Shown here one piece after another: positions 1 through 12,163 of a stretch of 64,000 nt of DNA (position 1 is its first letter; each line of letters begins with the position of its first letter). The notes beneath the pieces are model-generated. The model was not told where the DNA came from and ran no database searches. It saw only the letters and a program-made list of their open reading frames with translations. A program made the translations under genes and the position numbers. Source of the stretch: Uranotaenia lowii (lineage: Eukaryota > Arthropoda > Insecta > Diptera > Culicidae); the NCBI RefSeq assembly GCF_029784155.1, contig NC_073692.1:17734126-17798125 (forward strand), given 5' to 3'.

Positions 1-690
1 CCTGGCGGCCTAGCACCGCACAATGGCCTGAATAAAAATTCATGACTTAATGTGAAGCTTTGCAGCTGTGCTGTTGGACCTTTTTGTAGAAAAGTGGGGG
101 GAAAGCTTTGTTAAGTCCGAACGAAAGCAACATAAAAATGAAGAATAGGACATGCTTCAATGGTTTTGCTCTGAAAGAAGCCATAAAGAAAGGTCAGCGG
201 AATCGTCAAGGCCTATGAAAGGGCTGAATTTAGGGGAGGGGGTCAAATGCTTTGAAACCCATTCCCACAAACACCCCTACTCAAGAGGTCTTCTTCCTGT
301 AAACAATTTACAAAATTTGCCTGGTAATGTGTTGGTTTTTCGGTCTTATTAGGTCAATTATAACACTTTCTAAGTGTGCTTCATCCAACGTTTCGAATTA
401 TATTAATTCTTTAGCGAGAAACTAAAACATAGTTAAAAGTTTAAAACATTTCTTCATAATTGATAATCACATTACTTACTTACTCGGACTTTTGTGTTAT
501 TGTTCAAAGCAGATGTACTTCTAAAGCTTTCGTCAATTGTTGGAAGGTAGGCTATGAATTTTGAATTTGAATCTTTATTTATATCGAAAATATGAAGGAA
601 AGCTTGCGTGCGACTTACGGCGTGCCCAATATTTTGATATCGGCCAGGACGTCTTCCCCCAACCTGTATAAATTTTTACTAAGGTGGCGC
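1..690. other. AT-rich intergenic sequence
   Basis: I see no coding signal in this stretch. The open frames are short and show no recognisable motif. A T/A-rich section follows 360. The sequence from about 640 onward becomes GC-richer just before the THAP relic. Confidence 0.5.
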
Positions 691-797
691 AGATCACCAT
701 GAAAACATAAACAATGCCTACGTCACTACTGACGGCGTTTGAATAACCTAGGCAACAGTTGGCACGTTAATATTATGAAAATATTCAACATCAAGCC

Positions 798-1440
798 ATG
801 TCGTCGTGCTTAGTTTTCGGATGTGGGATAACTTTTCAAAAAGCCATACTAACGGAGCTTTTTTTTAGTTTTCCACGATTTCCTTCAGGTGAGAATCTTT
901 ATGCAAATCACATGGAAAATTCATCTATATATTCTTAAATTTTGAAGGAAGGAATGTTCTCTGTGAGGAATGGTAAAGTGGCTGGAACTTAAGGTATTTA
1001 ATAGGTCTCAAACTCCGTAATTTGTGCGGAAGGTTTTCCTCCGATATAAACTGGATCAACGAAGCAAAAAAGAAACGGCGACGGGTAAGACTGTAAAATT
1101 TGTTTTGTTTTTATATATTGTGTATATTTTGTTCCCCTCTAGATTGCTTTCTACCGGATGCAGCGCAGATTTTGCCACTAGGATCGGTAGAAGTCCCAAT
1201 TGTGCAGTAGACCCCGTAAGACGCACTCCAATTTTTAGGTGTTTTCCACCGGCGTAGGGTTTTGCTAATAGAATCTATGGAAGTCCCGGCTGACCAGCAG
1301 ATCACACTGGACGTCCTCCAGGATCGAGTGCCCCATCGGAAAAGTCGTCAATTGGCAGACAACAGACTGCTCGTCGGACAACAGAAAACGCTGGTTGTCA
1401 CTCACCAAATTCGTCGAAAAAATGCGACGGAAAATATACT
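798..1440 (+). pseudogene. decayed THAP-domain gene fragment
   Basis: The ATG at 798 opens a peptide with the start of a C2CH THAP zinc-binding domain: two cysteines in a C-x4-C arrangement (SSCLVFGC). After one frame change in a T-run comes FSFPRFPS, matching the usual F-x-F/H-x-FP stretch. A good GT donor follows at 889. From about 970, KWLELKVFNRSQTP fits the THAP W-containing helix but runs into a stop, and the expected C-x2-H pair is not readable in one frame. Between 1150 and 1430 there is further protein-like sequence in shifting frames. THAP domains occur in DNA-binding proteins and in P-element-type transposases, so the source could be either. It is broken by at least two frame changes and stops, and I call it a relic. 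Confidence 0.5.
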
Positions 1441-2514
1441 TATTTTAAGCATTTGTTTAATTAAATTTTATTATGTAGGAAATTTTGATTAATTTCTTCT
1501 AACAATTATAGTTAATTTTGCAACTTTTAGCTGTTGTTATTTAAGGTAAAGAATGTAATATAACTTTCAAAAGAACATGTTACCCTTTTTCAGATTAATC
1601 TATCATTTTAGATTGTTCTAATTTTTGATGGAAGAATCAATTCATCAAAACTTGTTTATTAACAATAGCATCGAATTGAGATCAAAAAGCACAGAATGTT
1701 GAATCGTCCCATCAAAAAGTCATGGATTAAAGAATCAGGTAGGGAAATTGATATGAAACCTCTTTTTTTAAATAATGATTTACCTGTATTCAATTTAATT
1801 ATTGCTCAGGAGGACTGGATTTGAGAAGCTTTAATCAAATCTATTTAAAAAAAAATCAAATCCATTTCGGATAAAGTTGAAGCGAAAGTCATTTTTTGTT
1901 AAATTCCGCGGGTTATGTGTTACCTGGTCTGATAATTCAAAAGAAAGGTAAAATGATGTGATAAACTTTTCAAAACATCTGAAAACTAATTATTGCTCTC
2001 GACGTTTCTTTTTTTTCTTAAATACTTTACTCGAAACACGAATGTATATTGTGAGGGAGATACAATGGATTGTTGAATAATTGTAACATTTTTTAGATCT
2101 AAACTATGCATTGAATCTTTTTCACAAACAGTTTGTTTGATGATAGAAGGTTTCCTTTTTGTTGTTTCGAAGCTACAAAAAAGACACAGTGTCGTTCGTC
2201 AAGATGATTCTTGATTAATTTTTAATTGTTTCATTGTCGTCTTCAACTAAACACCACTGAAAAATTATAATAGAAGCTATTTTACATTTCAATGTATGCA
2301 ATAAAGAGTTCTGAGTTCAAAATTTAACTTTGATTTACTTGTGTTCTACATATATGAACACTGATTGATTTTTTTTAAAATAATTCTTATAACATGCAAT
2401 ACATGGACAAATTTAAAGTTACTTTTTGAATTTTAATACCCTTTTTAGGAAACTCAAAAAATCCATTCTTTGTTTCACTTTAAAACATGTATTCTCAATT
2501 TTCGGTCGTGTAAA
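1441..2514. other. AT-rich intergenic sequence
   Basis: This stretch is very AT-rich with T- and A-runs. No open frame of note and no repeat structure that I can support. It separates the THAP relic from the mio-like pseudogene. Confidence 0.5.
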
Positions 2515-3163
2515 ATGGGACCGCTATCAGTGCTACATTTTGAACGTCTTCGGTTTTGTCTAGGTGACTTTGGAGCAGCTTAATACCGTCGTTGGATCCG
2601 GTTAGGAGTAGACCGTTGAGGTCGCCCATTCCCTTTTATGATATTCGGCAAGCTTCAAGTCGGAGAGGAATTTGCAAGCAAAGGCCATTCGATCGTAAAG
2701 GGAGATTTCCGTTTCATTGGTAACGGTTTCGAACCCATCTTCTTCATGCGCTAGGAACGAGAACATGCACCTTAGATATGGGTCATCGATCTGGGTGCGG
2801 GCTGCTTCACACTGTTTACGCCAGAGCCCAATTCGCTCTGCGCTGAACCCGGGCAATGCGACGGCAGCAGTAGTGAACTTGGGTCGGACGTTTGTTCCGC
2901 ACCTTGACCCAGTATTTCGATTGTCTGTTCGGGAAAACGTTTTTTATAATTAATTGAGGGTTTATATTTAAAAAAAATGAGTCTTACCTGCTAAATGCGA
3001 AAATAGAAGCAAGCAATGAGAGCTGCTCTGGTAAATTCCTTATTCGCACACAGCTCGTCGATGAAGGCATGGAAAGCCTTTCTGCCGATGCTAAAATCTA
3101 GCCAGTTCATCATAACCGGATTCGATTTGGACATCGCGGGACCTTCCGGGGCATCACAAATGC
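2515..3163 (-). pseudogene. mio: mio (GATOR2 subunit MIOS) pseudogene fragment
   Basis: The minus strand encodes a stretch resembling the region of Mio/MIOS just before its C-terminal zinc domain. MIOS is part of GATOR2, which regulates TORC1 at the lysosome. Readable pieces are TIEILGQGAEQTSDPS, VALPGFSAERIGLWRKQC, DDPYLRCMFSFL, DRMAFACKFLSDLKL and GDLNGLLLTGSNDG, in the order expected for the family. They lie in different frames: one change near 2885, another near 2640. An in-frame TAG ends the upstream exon when read in the matching frame. The upstream exon (3163 to 2988) joins the next (from 2924) through a 63-bp intron, 2987 to 2925, with GTAAG donor and AACAG acceptor. The retained intron means a DNA-level duplication, not retroposition. 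The WD40 and zinc regions are absent. The alternative, a real gene hit by assembly errors, would need several errors in 650 bp. Confidence 0.7.
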
Positions 3164-3985
3164 CTAATATAGTTTTTCAATCCCAGCTTACAATCATCCT
3201 TAATCATGTGACTTATAAAACGCCAAACTCCTTGCAAATTTGCACTGACACCGGTTAGATCACCATTTCAATCAACCTGTTTACATTTCTAGAACTTTCG
3301 GAACCGAATCGAATGGAAAAAATAACCATTTCTTACTTGTCGAATGTTTGTTTGGTAACTACCAGCTAACAGCCGACTACGGCGTTTTGTTGGGTCAGTA
3401 GTGACGTCACCATAGTCATGGTAGCTTTGTTTACTGAAAAAAAACTTTACCACTACGTTTGCACAGGACCTGTCTCACCACCTCTCTATGTACCTCATTG
3501 GTCTTCCCCTACTCTGTCGTTTGAAAAACGTCCATGGCAAAATTTGTATAACTCGACTCACTTTTTGATATTATGCATGCAAAAAAAATCTAAAATATGA
3601 GCGCTAATAATCGTAGCAGCTATGCTTCCTAGCGACACGTCGCATACGTCGCGACGTTGAAATTATTAACGACGTATTGCGAGTTTCCTAGGAGACTTGA
3701 AGCATGCTGTTGATGGCCTAGGAAAAATGTACCTAATGGCGATTTGCAGCTCGAAACGATTGTCAGAGGGCCATGCGATAAATATGGTGATATTATGGAT
3801 TGAAAAGTCAAGACACATAGTATTTTTCCAAAACCAACGGGAAAATTTCAAAATTTCGGTATTAAGAGAAAAGTTAATCAAGATTGGATTACAGAATAAG
3901 TTAGGAAAAAGTGAACTACGCAATCTTTCAGTCTCGATCTTTTAGAAGCCGGATATTATTTATTCAATATATGTTATTTTTTAGG
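3164..3985. other. intergenic sequence with a CRE-like palindrome
   Basis: No gene is recognised. The sequence at about 3395-3412 contains GTCAGTAGTGACGTCAC, the reverse complement of part of which recurs near 709. It could be promoter-like or the terminal repeat of an unrecognised element. The short open frames on both strands between 3630 and 3945 overlap one another and show no motif. Confidence 0.35.
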
Positions 3986-3987
3986 TT

Positions 3988-4066
3988 GTGGAAAACTGTG
4001 TTGTTCCAAATTGCAACAGCGAGGAAAACCTACCCGAAATCATATTTTTTTCAGTCTAGAGTATAA
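3988..4066 (+). pseudogene. second THAP-like N-terminal fragment
   Basis: After a possible acceptor (TTTTTTAG near 3983), the plus strand reads CVVPNCNSEENLPEIIFFS. This fits the first half of a THAP domain: C-x4-C, then a loop, then the FF/S stretch before FP. The frame ends in a stop right after. I see no W helix and no C-x2-H nearby. It is too short to be more than an exon remnant, and chance similarity is possible. Confidence 0.35.
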
Positions 4067-4902
4067 AGAACTTTCTTAGAATTAATGATTATCACTCGTA
4101 AGATAATAAACTACAATATTTGTTAGTTGAAACAAATAAACATTTTTCGGAAACATTTTAGATCCACGCCGAATCTCGAAGAAATATTTTTGCACAGTAA
4201 ATAAAACGCAACAATAACCAGCATTTGAATTACAAGAGCAAAAAGAAGTTCGCGTGCGTGGACGAACGGAGGAAATCAATAGGGGAGCATCGAATGGAAA
4301 TTGCCGAAAAGAAAGTGCGTTAAACGATCATCGATTAGCTTATCACTTTTCGATTTTGATGCATTGCAATCTATAGCAGATCTATTGTTAAATCATTGCC
4401 GGGGAAATTGAATACAAAAATGACATAAAATATATAGCACCAAACCAAAAAAAAATAATAAATTGTACCAAATTATTTGAATACGCAAAATAGAGAAAAT
4501 CGTTTTAAAAACAAGCATTTTACTGGAATATACTTCTATTCCAACGTCCGAGAGGGACCATTTGCAATTAAAAGATTTCAGCAACGTTAAAAGTGAACAT
4601 AGCTTGAAAACAAATTTGAACTCGATTTTATCACAATTTGTTCAGACAATGCTCAAAGTAGTATAAAACATTCACAAAAATGTATTTCTATCAGAACAGC
4701 TGAAGAGTTTGAAACTGAAATCAAAATAGAATTTTGTTGGGAAAACCACGAAAAACTCTGTGTGTTTATGCAAGAAGTATTACAATAAGTAAATTGATGA
4801 TTTTCTTACCTTATTCAATCATTGTTACTGACCGAAAATCGGCAGTTAGCAGAAAAATTTTAATTTTGAAAACAATTTGTATTTACCGCTATGTAAAAAA
4901 TC
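4067..4902. other. AT-rich intergenic sequence
   Basis: This stretch is AT-rich without long open frames. A lysine/arginine-rich coding-like patch near 4230-4310 cannot be assigned. It ends at the target duplication of the hAT-type element that follows. Confidence 0.4.
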
Positions 4903-4910
4903 TGCTATCA

Positions 4911-6757
4911 TAGGGTTGCCATCCGTCCCGCAAAAGCGGGACATGTCCCGCTTTTTTGTTAAATGTCCCGCTGTCCCGCTTTTTCCTCAAAATGTCCCGC
5001 TTTTTTTCTTGGAGGACTTTAACAAAATTAACTGAATAACACTGGAAAAAATCAAACTTTAGTTTCAATTTGAACTCTGTGATGAACAGAAAAACTTTCA
5101 AATACGTCATTTTCTTTTAAAATAAGCAATATTATTCATAGTTTATATAAAACAATACTGAATAACACTTAAGCTCTTGACATTACAGAAATATTATGAT
5201 ACAGTTAAGTTTCTTGAAGCACGTTAAACCAATGTATGATGAAAATATTGTTTAAATTTCTATAGACATTAATCTTAATTAAATTGACTTCTATTATAAA
5301 CCAACTTTTTTGACTCAATTGTCCAAAGTATATAAAGATGGAAGTTTTCTTGAATTTTTAAATTCAAGAAAACTTCCTAGCTACTAATTTTTATGCAAAT
5401 TACAAAAAGGATTTTTACGCGGTATCAATAAAACCTTTGAAATGTACGACTTGATTTTTTTTTCTCAAATAACATGTCCATTAGACCGCTGCAAGCTTTG
5501 TATGGAAACTTCAAATTCCTCAATTTTTACACCTCCCATAACTTTTTTTGGTTGTTTTTGCTGCCAGAAAAAGTAATTTTTTTTAAGCGATCCATCCAGT
5601 CCTGAATTAGCGCAACGGGTTTTAATTTTGTATGGAAATTTGTATGGGAAAACAAAATTTTTCATTCAAAAATCGCCAGAGATTTTCTGAAAGTTCCAAA
5701 AAATATAACTTTGGATGAAAAATGTTTCTTGATTCTTGCAGTACATTTCTTGCAAACAAAGCACAAACCTAATTTTTTTTTTTAACTTTATTCCATTAAA
5801 AAAAACCGAAGAAGTTTAAAAAAAAACTGTTGACGGCCCTATACGGTGTTACAATTCCAGTGTTGTGTGTGTTTGCTTAAAGCACAATGCTATCATTTTA
5901 TTTTTAGATTTTCGAAGCTGCCTACCTGTACCCCAGAAAAGATATTCAATCTTTTATAAAATTTTTGTTTTCAAAATTCATTATTTTAATTATATCGTTT
6001 TTGACTGCTTGTTTGAAAGCTGTGTAACAGTAGGATGCATATAAAAAATCTCAAAAAACTGCTTTGCATTGCCAGAAAATTTATTGATTAATATAACCTT
6101 TAACATTTCATGAAATTATCAACAGCTCTTGCAAGCAAAGTCTGCCATTTTTGAATACTTTTCAATGGATTTAGATTCTTTATTTTGAAATTGTTATAAC
6201 TTTTTCCATGAAATTCTTAGCTGTTTGTCATGTAAGCAAAAAATGAAGCTTAAGAATAGTCAAAACCAAAAATTAAAGACCGACTTCATTTCAAGCTTAT
6301 TTGAATTTTCTGGATGATTTGAAGTGCAAAAATTTCTTCTTCCATACAAATTTCCATACAAAATTGAAACACGTTGCGTTAACTGAGGAATCAACCAAAT
6401 CATCTCAAATTTTACACTGATGCTTGGTAACCCAAAAGGCATCGAAAAAACATATGGGAGCAAAAAGTCATTTTTTGCAGCGGTCTAATGTTCATTCGCG
6501 AGAACAGTGGAAAATAACGGTGCATATGGCAAAAACCGTGTAAATAGAAGTCATGTAAGAAAAATTTAGCAAAATCAATCCGCGTTAAAAAACCTTTGTG
6601 TACTTTCTATGAACAACTTTGGCTGATGATATACGTATAAGTTTCCCAAACACAAGCTTTTTTAAGAGTTTCTTGAATGTCCCGCTTTTTTCGGCTGTGT
6701 CCCGCTTTTTTTGTCGTGAAATGTCCCGCTTTTTTCTGAAAGTATCTGGCAAGCCTA
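4911..6757. mobile_element. hAT-type MITE, 8-bp TSD, TGTCCCGC subterminal repeats
   Basis: Both ends carry the terminal inverted repeat TAGGSTTGCCA (TAGGGTTGCCA at 4911, TGGCAAGCCTA ending at 6757). It is flanked by the 8-bp duplication TGCTATCA at 4903-4910 and 6758-6765, the size expected for hAT transposons. The left end holds about five copies of (T)GTCCCGCTTTTT within 100 bp of the terminus and the right end holds three in the same strand orientation. Such subterminal arrays are typical transposase-binding sites in hAT elements. The 1,847-bp interior has no transposase frame, so it must be moved by an enzyme encoded elsewhere. The perfect duplication points to a fairly young insertion. 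Confidence 0.85.
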
Positions 6758-6839
6758 TGCTATCATCTTCTTTTTGTTAGTTCCGTAACTGAAATCTAGT
6801 TAGCGCTGCATGTCAAATAGTTTAGCTGCAAATCGCTAA

Positions 6840-7112
6840 TAATAAATAACGTAAACATTGTTCTAATACTACATTGCAATTGACGCCGTACGAGATTGCT
6901 CTCCCATCTGTGCCACTCTGGATGTTGACGGTATTCGGAGTGCTCTGAATGTAGCACATCTCGAGTACCTCAACACCCACCAATCGGACTCTACTCCAAT
7001 AATGATGTTCCTTGGAGATGGTATTATCGGCATAAGATTCTATGCCAGACCTGCACTGACAAGCTTTCTCATCGCTGGCCTTGTCCTCCCAGTGCATCCG
7101 CATTGCGTATGT
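6840..7112 (-). pseudogene. exon-like fragment of unknown origin
   Basis: Read on the minus strand, a pyrimidine tract ending TTTCTTTCAG (7122 to 7113) precedes about 270 bp of codon-like sequence that is GC-richer than its surroundings. It stays open through YAMRMHWEDKASDEKACQ and beyond. I do not recognise the protein, and a second frame is open over part of it. No donor or neighbouring exon is evident. It may be an exon remnant or an exon-like piece of a repeat. Confidence 0.2.
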
Positions 7113-7360
7113 CTGAAAGAAACCAAACAAAATATATCCTATATCCCGTCTCAAGGCAAAGTAGGATGAAACCGGCATTAGAAAAAAAAATCATTACTTT
7201 GTATCCAACCCCTGGCAGAAAACTACCGGGTTAGATGTCCGGCTGTAAGCAGCTGTGCGTGTGTATCTTGGCCGTATTAAGGGGGGAAGGGCAACAAGGG
7301 CAAGTGCCCCGGGGCCCCCGAGGAAAATTTAAATTTAAATATAACGTTTATCATACTGCT

Positions 7361-10300
7361 TTAAGGGGGGGGGGGGGTAGGGTCTAACACTTTCAAAAAA
7401 TCGATTTTTTTATTTTTTTATTTTCTTGTTGTAAAACATTTCAAGAATGTTGTGTCAAATTTTCAAGTCAATTGAAGCAAAACTGTAGAAGTTATAGGCC
7501 TTTATCTCCTCCTATCTAATACTGCAAGAAAGCAAGAGCAGAAACTTCAAACGCGTTTTTCTCGAAAGCACATTTTTAAAGTCCGTGGACATCGTCATTT
7601 GAAAACCGATTCTTTTCAAATTTGGAACATATTTTCTACATATGGGCGAGTGGGGAATCATGGGCCACTTGTTTTCGTTGTTCCATAACATCTTTATTAT
7701 AAAAGATACAATGAAAATAAAAAATGATATGGTTTTCTACATTTTCAAGATATCATAAGGTATTTTTTAAATTTTTTAATAAGTTATTTTCCCCAAATTC
7801 TGACTGTTTGAAAAAAAGCAATATTTTTTGGATTTTGAAAAATGGTGGGGAATCGTGGGCCACCATATCTAAATTGACCAAATAACATGCAAAGTTTATG
7901 AATTGACCTAAAACTGTGATTTCCTAATTCATTTCGTTATTTAAAAGCAATTTCAGATGATGACATAAAAAAGAGAGCAGTGCATGATCGCATCGATTCC
8001 AAAACCTGGCTCGCGATCGTTTTGGCAAAATTTCTTATATAGGATGGACAAAATATTTTTCATAACTCTTCATTTGGCATAAGAAAACTTTGCAGATAGG
8101 TAAAACGTATTTTAAGTTCTGAATGTGTATAAAAACATAATAATATAGGTGATTCAAGATATGTGGCCCACGATTCCCCACAAGCTATGATTTCTGTCTA
8201 TTCGAAATCAATGAGGTTGTATCTGGGAGGGGGAGAAAATAGGTGAAGGTCAATTAATAACATGCAGATTTCAGAATTGTTTTCAGTTCGCAATTGTGTA
8301 AGCAAATTTTTGAATCTGAATCGGTTTTGAATTCTTGCTGATATTTTTGAACTTTATGACCTATTTTCTCTCGGGGAGGATATGCCATTTGCACAAGCTG
8401 CATTCTTCCATATTTATTTCCTTGTTTTGCCAATTTGGAAAATGATCTATTATTTAACAAATATCTTTGCTTTCTTGGTAATTCTTTCAATAAAATCTCT
8501 ACACATGTGATTCTTAAATGTAAATCTCTTTGATGTTCACATCGCTTACAGCCCAATGGGATTTTCTTTATTTTCTTGGCAATTGATCTACCTACTTAAA
8601 TTACATCAGTAATATTTGTGACATCAAATAAATTATTCATATTTGTCCTTGTTTTAACACTAGTGTCCAGTGCCTTCTTTCTTCAGTTTGATAACACCCT
8701 CTTGTGGAAGTTAATGGCCTTTCAGAAATAGATATTTAATTTGAAAAAAAACCAAACTGGCACTTCAATCATGCAAGCCGTACAAATATCGTTTTCAAGT
8801 AACAAATGTTCAAAAATATTTTTTTTCGCTTGGGTAGCCGAAAAGCTTTCAAATTTATTGTTGTATCTAGTTGGAAGTCAAAACTAATATCGCATGTCGA
8901 CAGTTATTCCTGTTTCGCCAAATATGTGTAACTTCTCTTGTATTGACACATGTGACAAGTTCATTTTAGCTTTAGAATGGTTAAATGTATGGCTTAAAAA
9001 AGTTGAATCTCCTCTCATTTCATTTTCTGATGTTTCGTTATCATACGCTAGTCCTGGTTCTGGAATTTACTGCACTAGTTTCGTGCAATGGCATGTGCTG
9101 TCGTAAATATCGCTTAAATTAAAAATAATGTTCAAAACTACTCGTTACTGTACAGATAGCCAAAGGGCTTTAAAATCGCTTCCCACGTCCAGTTTATAAA
9201 TATATCGCAAAGTAATAAAAAGCCTTGCTGTCACATCGGATTGCTATGTATCACAATTCACCTACTTATGCACTCTTCAAAGCTGCATTTTAAATTTCAC
9301 TTCAAAGAAACTCATAGTAGCTATATGACCAGAGCACTAACTGGTCTGTAAAAAAAAATTCAAACTTTGTATAATGAATCTTCTGTTTGGTTTAACTATG
9401 ATTCCGAGGTAGTAGGTACTACCTATATTTTCCTTCCACCTAGTGTGTGATTTCCACTTTTTTTAACTGACAACATTTCATGGGAATGTCTGAATTTAAG
9501 TAAGAAAGTTATAAAGAAAAAATCATTTCAAAGGTAATTTTATGAAGTGCAAATGCTTGAAATCTCTATGTGATTTTCTCTATGAGATTTTTTTTATAAG
9601 TCCTCACTGTAGCATCCTGGTCGGAGCATTCTCTGATTAGTGTAAAATCAAATTTCCTCAAATAATTTATGATTCTTAAGATTCTTTCCAACTTATATGT
9701 AACTGTCTCTTGTTCGCTTTATAACTTTTCTGTACTCTGCCTATCATGTAATAATTGAATCTAATTCTAAGAATTTAAACTAAAGCAACATTTTGTCACT
9801 CTTTACCCCAGAAGAGCTTTAACGCTTAAAAATCCCTATGTGGATAGGCTTTATGCCATACTTTGTCAAGAATTCCCATGTGGATAGGCTACATGCCATG
9901 TTTAATACATTGAATTTATTTTCTTATCCTTTTTATAGGTTTTCAGATTTCTCAGGTATATGATGAAATCTGCAAAAAAAAGGCTAGGCACAATTTTCCC
10001 GTTTGTTTGGATAACGTGCCGCTTTTAAGCCTAACCCTTTTCTGATACCTGATACCTGGTTTGAGATTTTTATCTCAACACACATCTGAGATATTAAAAG
10101 TGGCCCACGTTTCCCCATGGCCCACGATACCCCACTCTCCCCTATAAAATACCAGACCCCAACGTTTTTCTTTTTTTTATTTTTTACTTTGGGGAGATTT
10201 TACAGATAAAAAATGGCGGATTTTTTCGTGAAAAATCGTAGTTTTTACTCCAAACAGCCACAAAAATTTCACAAATTTTTTTTTTAAGTTCAATAAAAAC

Positions 10301-10602
10301 GTTGGGGTCCAGAAAAACATCTATTTAAAATATTTTGCTCTGATTTTTTGACTTCAGATGATTCTGTGCTGAGATACAGTGTCCACCGCAAATCCTGTTT
10401 TCTAAAAGGCATCCTCGAAAGTGCTTCTTCACTGGCTCATTTTTCAATATTTTTCTACGAAAAAATTACTAAATGTTCTTTTAACAATGCTCTGTATAAT
10501 GCAAAAAATTTGAATACATTTGTTTAAACGATAGCTCTAGAAAAAAATCGTGAAAATGGTGTTTTTTTACCCGTTAGAACCTTCCCCCCCTCCCCCCCTT
10601 AA
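7361..10602. mobile_element. TTAA-flanked G-run element (host of nested insertion)
   Basis: The left end is TTAA followed by 13 G and TAGGGTCTAACAC. The right end, reversed, is TTAA, a G-rich run and AAGGTTCTAACGGG. TTAA duplications are made by piggyBac and Kolobok transposases, but the G-run terminus is typical of neither, so I leave the superfamily open. A second inverted pair around GACCCCAACGTTTTT lies at about 10157 and 10303. Removing the nested element at 7643-10142 leaves about 740 bp with no coding capacity. Confidence 0.65.
7643..10142. mobile_element. TA-flanked element with GTGGGGAATCRTGGGCCAC termini
   Basis: Inverted termini (GAGTGGGGAATCATGGGCCA near 7649; its counterpart GTGGCCCACGATACCCCACT near 10117) are flanked by TA at 7641-7642 and 10143-10144, as for Tc1/mariner-like insertions. 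The terminal motif recurs inside: direct at about 7850, inverted at about 8162, and as a partial extra copy next to the right end at about 10100. This suggests subterminal binding sites or an insertion into a related copy. The 2.5-kb interior has no open frame of meaningful size. A short direct repeat around ATGTGGATAGGCT lies at about 9838 and 9883. Confidence 0.65.
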
Positions 10603-10957
10603 GTTCTAAAAAACTAGGAAAGAAAATGAAAATCAATTTTAAATATAGCAGGTAAGAGGGCCCCTTGAGATAATATCTTGAATAGTTTCATTGTAATATA
10701 AGCTTTGGGGGCCCCTTAGAGTTAGCATTGCCAAACTTTTCCCGCATTTTTTTTTATTTTTTTTTTATTTTAAGGTTTTATTAATGACACTTTACCATCT
10801 TTGTGGCATTCGTGTCTTGCATTTTTTTTTATGACTGAATAAGGTAGCACAAGTGGGCATTTGATCTCCAATTTGTCAACACAAAATCCAGACAAATCTA
10901 AGCAGGATTCAGCGATATTTCGATAAAAATACATAAGAAGTGTCCAAAACGACCAAC

Positions 10958-11016
<59 letters not shown>

Positions 11017-11394
11017 CGAAAGGCGTCAGTAGCGTTCAAAGCTATTTTTAAACTCCTAAAAAACTAATTCGGATAAAAAAGCACAGACAAATTGAGCCTA
11101 ATTTAGACCTCAGTTTGCTTAATTTTTTCACTTTACTTTGAAAACCAGGACATGTCCGCATAATTCCGGAGAATCTGGAATGCCTACGCTACAATAAATA
11201 ATACTGTAATCCGGGGTAATATTGATCACTTTTTTCAATATTTATCGATTATTATTTTTTCTATAAAGGAGAATGTGGCATGTTTAATATTTTTAAAACC
11301 AGTACTTGACTCTTATGAACGTAAAACATGGTTGCAGAAATTTATTAGACTACTTTAAATTTGATTCTAAAATCGATTTCGTCTTTGTCTAGAA
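10603..11394. other. AT-rich sequence with long homopolymer
   Basis: Apart from the T-run at 10960-11014, I see only AT-rich non-coding sequence. GGGCCCC-containing patches at about 10657 and 10706 resemble one at 7300 on the other side of the TTAA element, so that element probably inserted into an older GC-tipped repeat. Confidence 0.35.
10960..11014. repeat. poly(T) tract of about 54 bases
   Basis: An uninterrupted T-run of about 54 bases. It could be the A-tail of a minus-strand retroposed sequence, but no recognisable body is attached on either side. The length in the assembly may be inexact. Confidence 0.9.
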
Positions 11395-12163
11395 CAGTGG
11401 TTTTCAAACTTTTTTTACTCACCGCCCCCTTTTGCAAAACTTTTAAGCTCACCGCCCCCTGTATTTGCCCAGATCTTAACACTTTGAAAAAAAAATCATT
11501 AAATAAAATGATTATTTGGATCGTTGGAAAACCATTACTTTTGCCTTTTTGTTGTTGTAAGATTTTTCTCAAAATTCACTCAAATTCTTATGAGGCCCTG
11601 ATAGCCAAAGGCGTATTAGAAGTGAAATAATGGTCGATTTGGATTTAATGCCAAACGATTCTTCATATTTCAAACTATATTCCGCGATTATTCAGATTTT
11701 AGAATTTATCTACACACTATTTAATTCGAAAGAAAAATGCAAAATTTGCAAAATTAGGTTTTATGCACTTATACCCTTTTGGCTCTGAGGGCCTCATATT
11801 GCTTCAAACTTCCAGAAAACAATTAATTCTTTGTTTAGTTTCCTGGCCAATTACTTAAACTGATTGATGTGTTTAAAATCATATATCTTAAATCAAATCA
11901 TATATCTTAAAATTCTAAATTCACCATTAATTTGCATTATTGAATACAAATTAATTACTGTCAAGCCGCTCGAATAACGTAAAACTAGTATTATTTTTGG
12001 ATATCTGAATCTTAATCCTGTCCAAAGTTATGCAGCATTCACGGGCTTAAATTATAAACTAAATTTTAATAACTGAATTCCGGAAAAGTTAGTGATATCC
12101 TAATGGATTGAAAGTTTATCCATGGCAAATGACACAATTGATTTTTGTAATCTATTAAAATAA

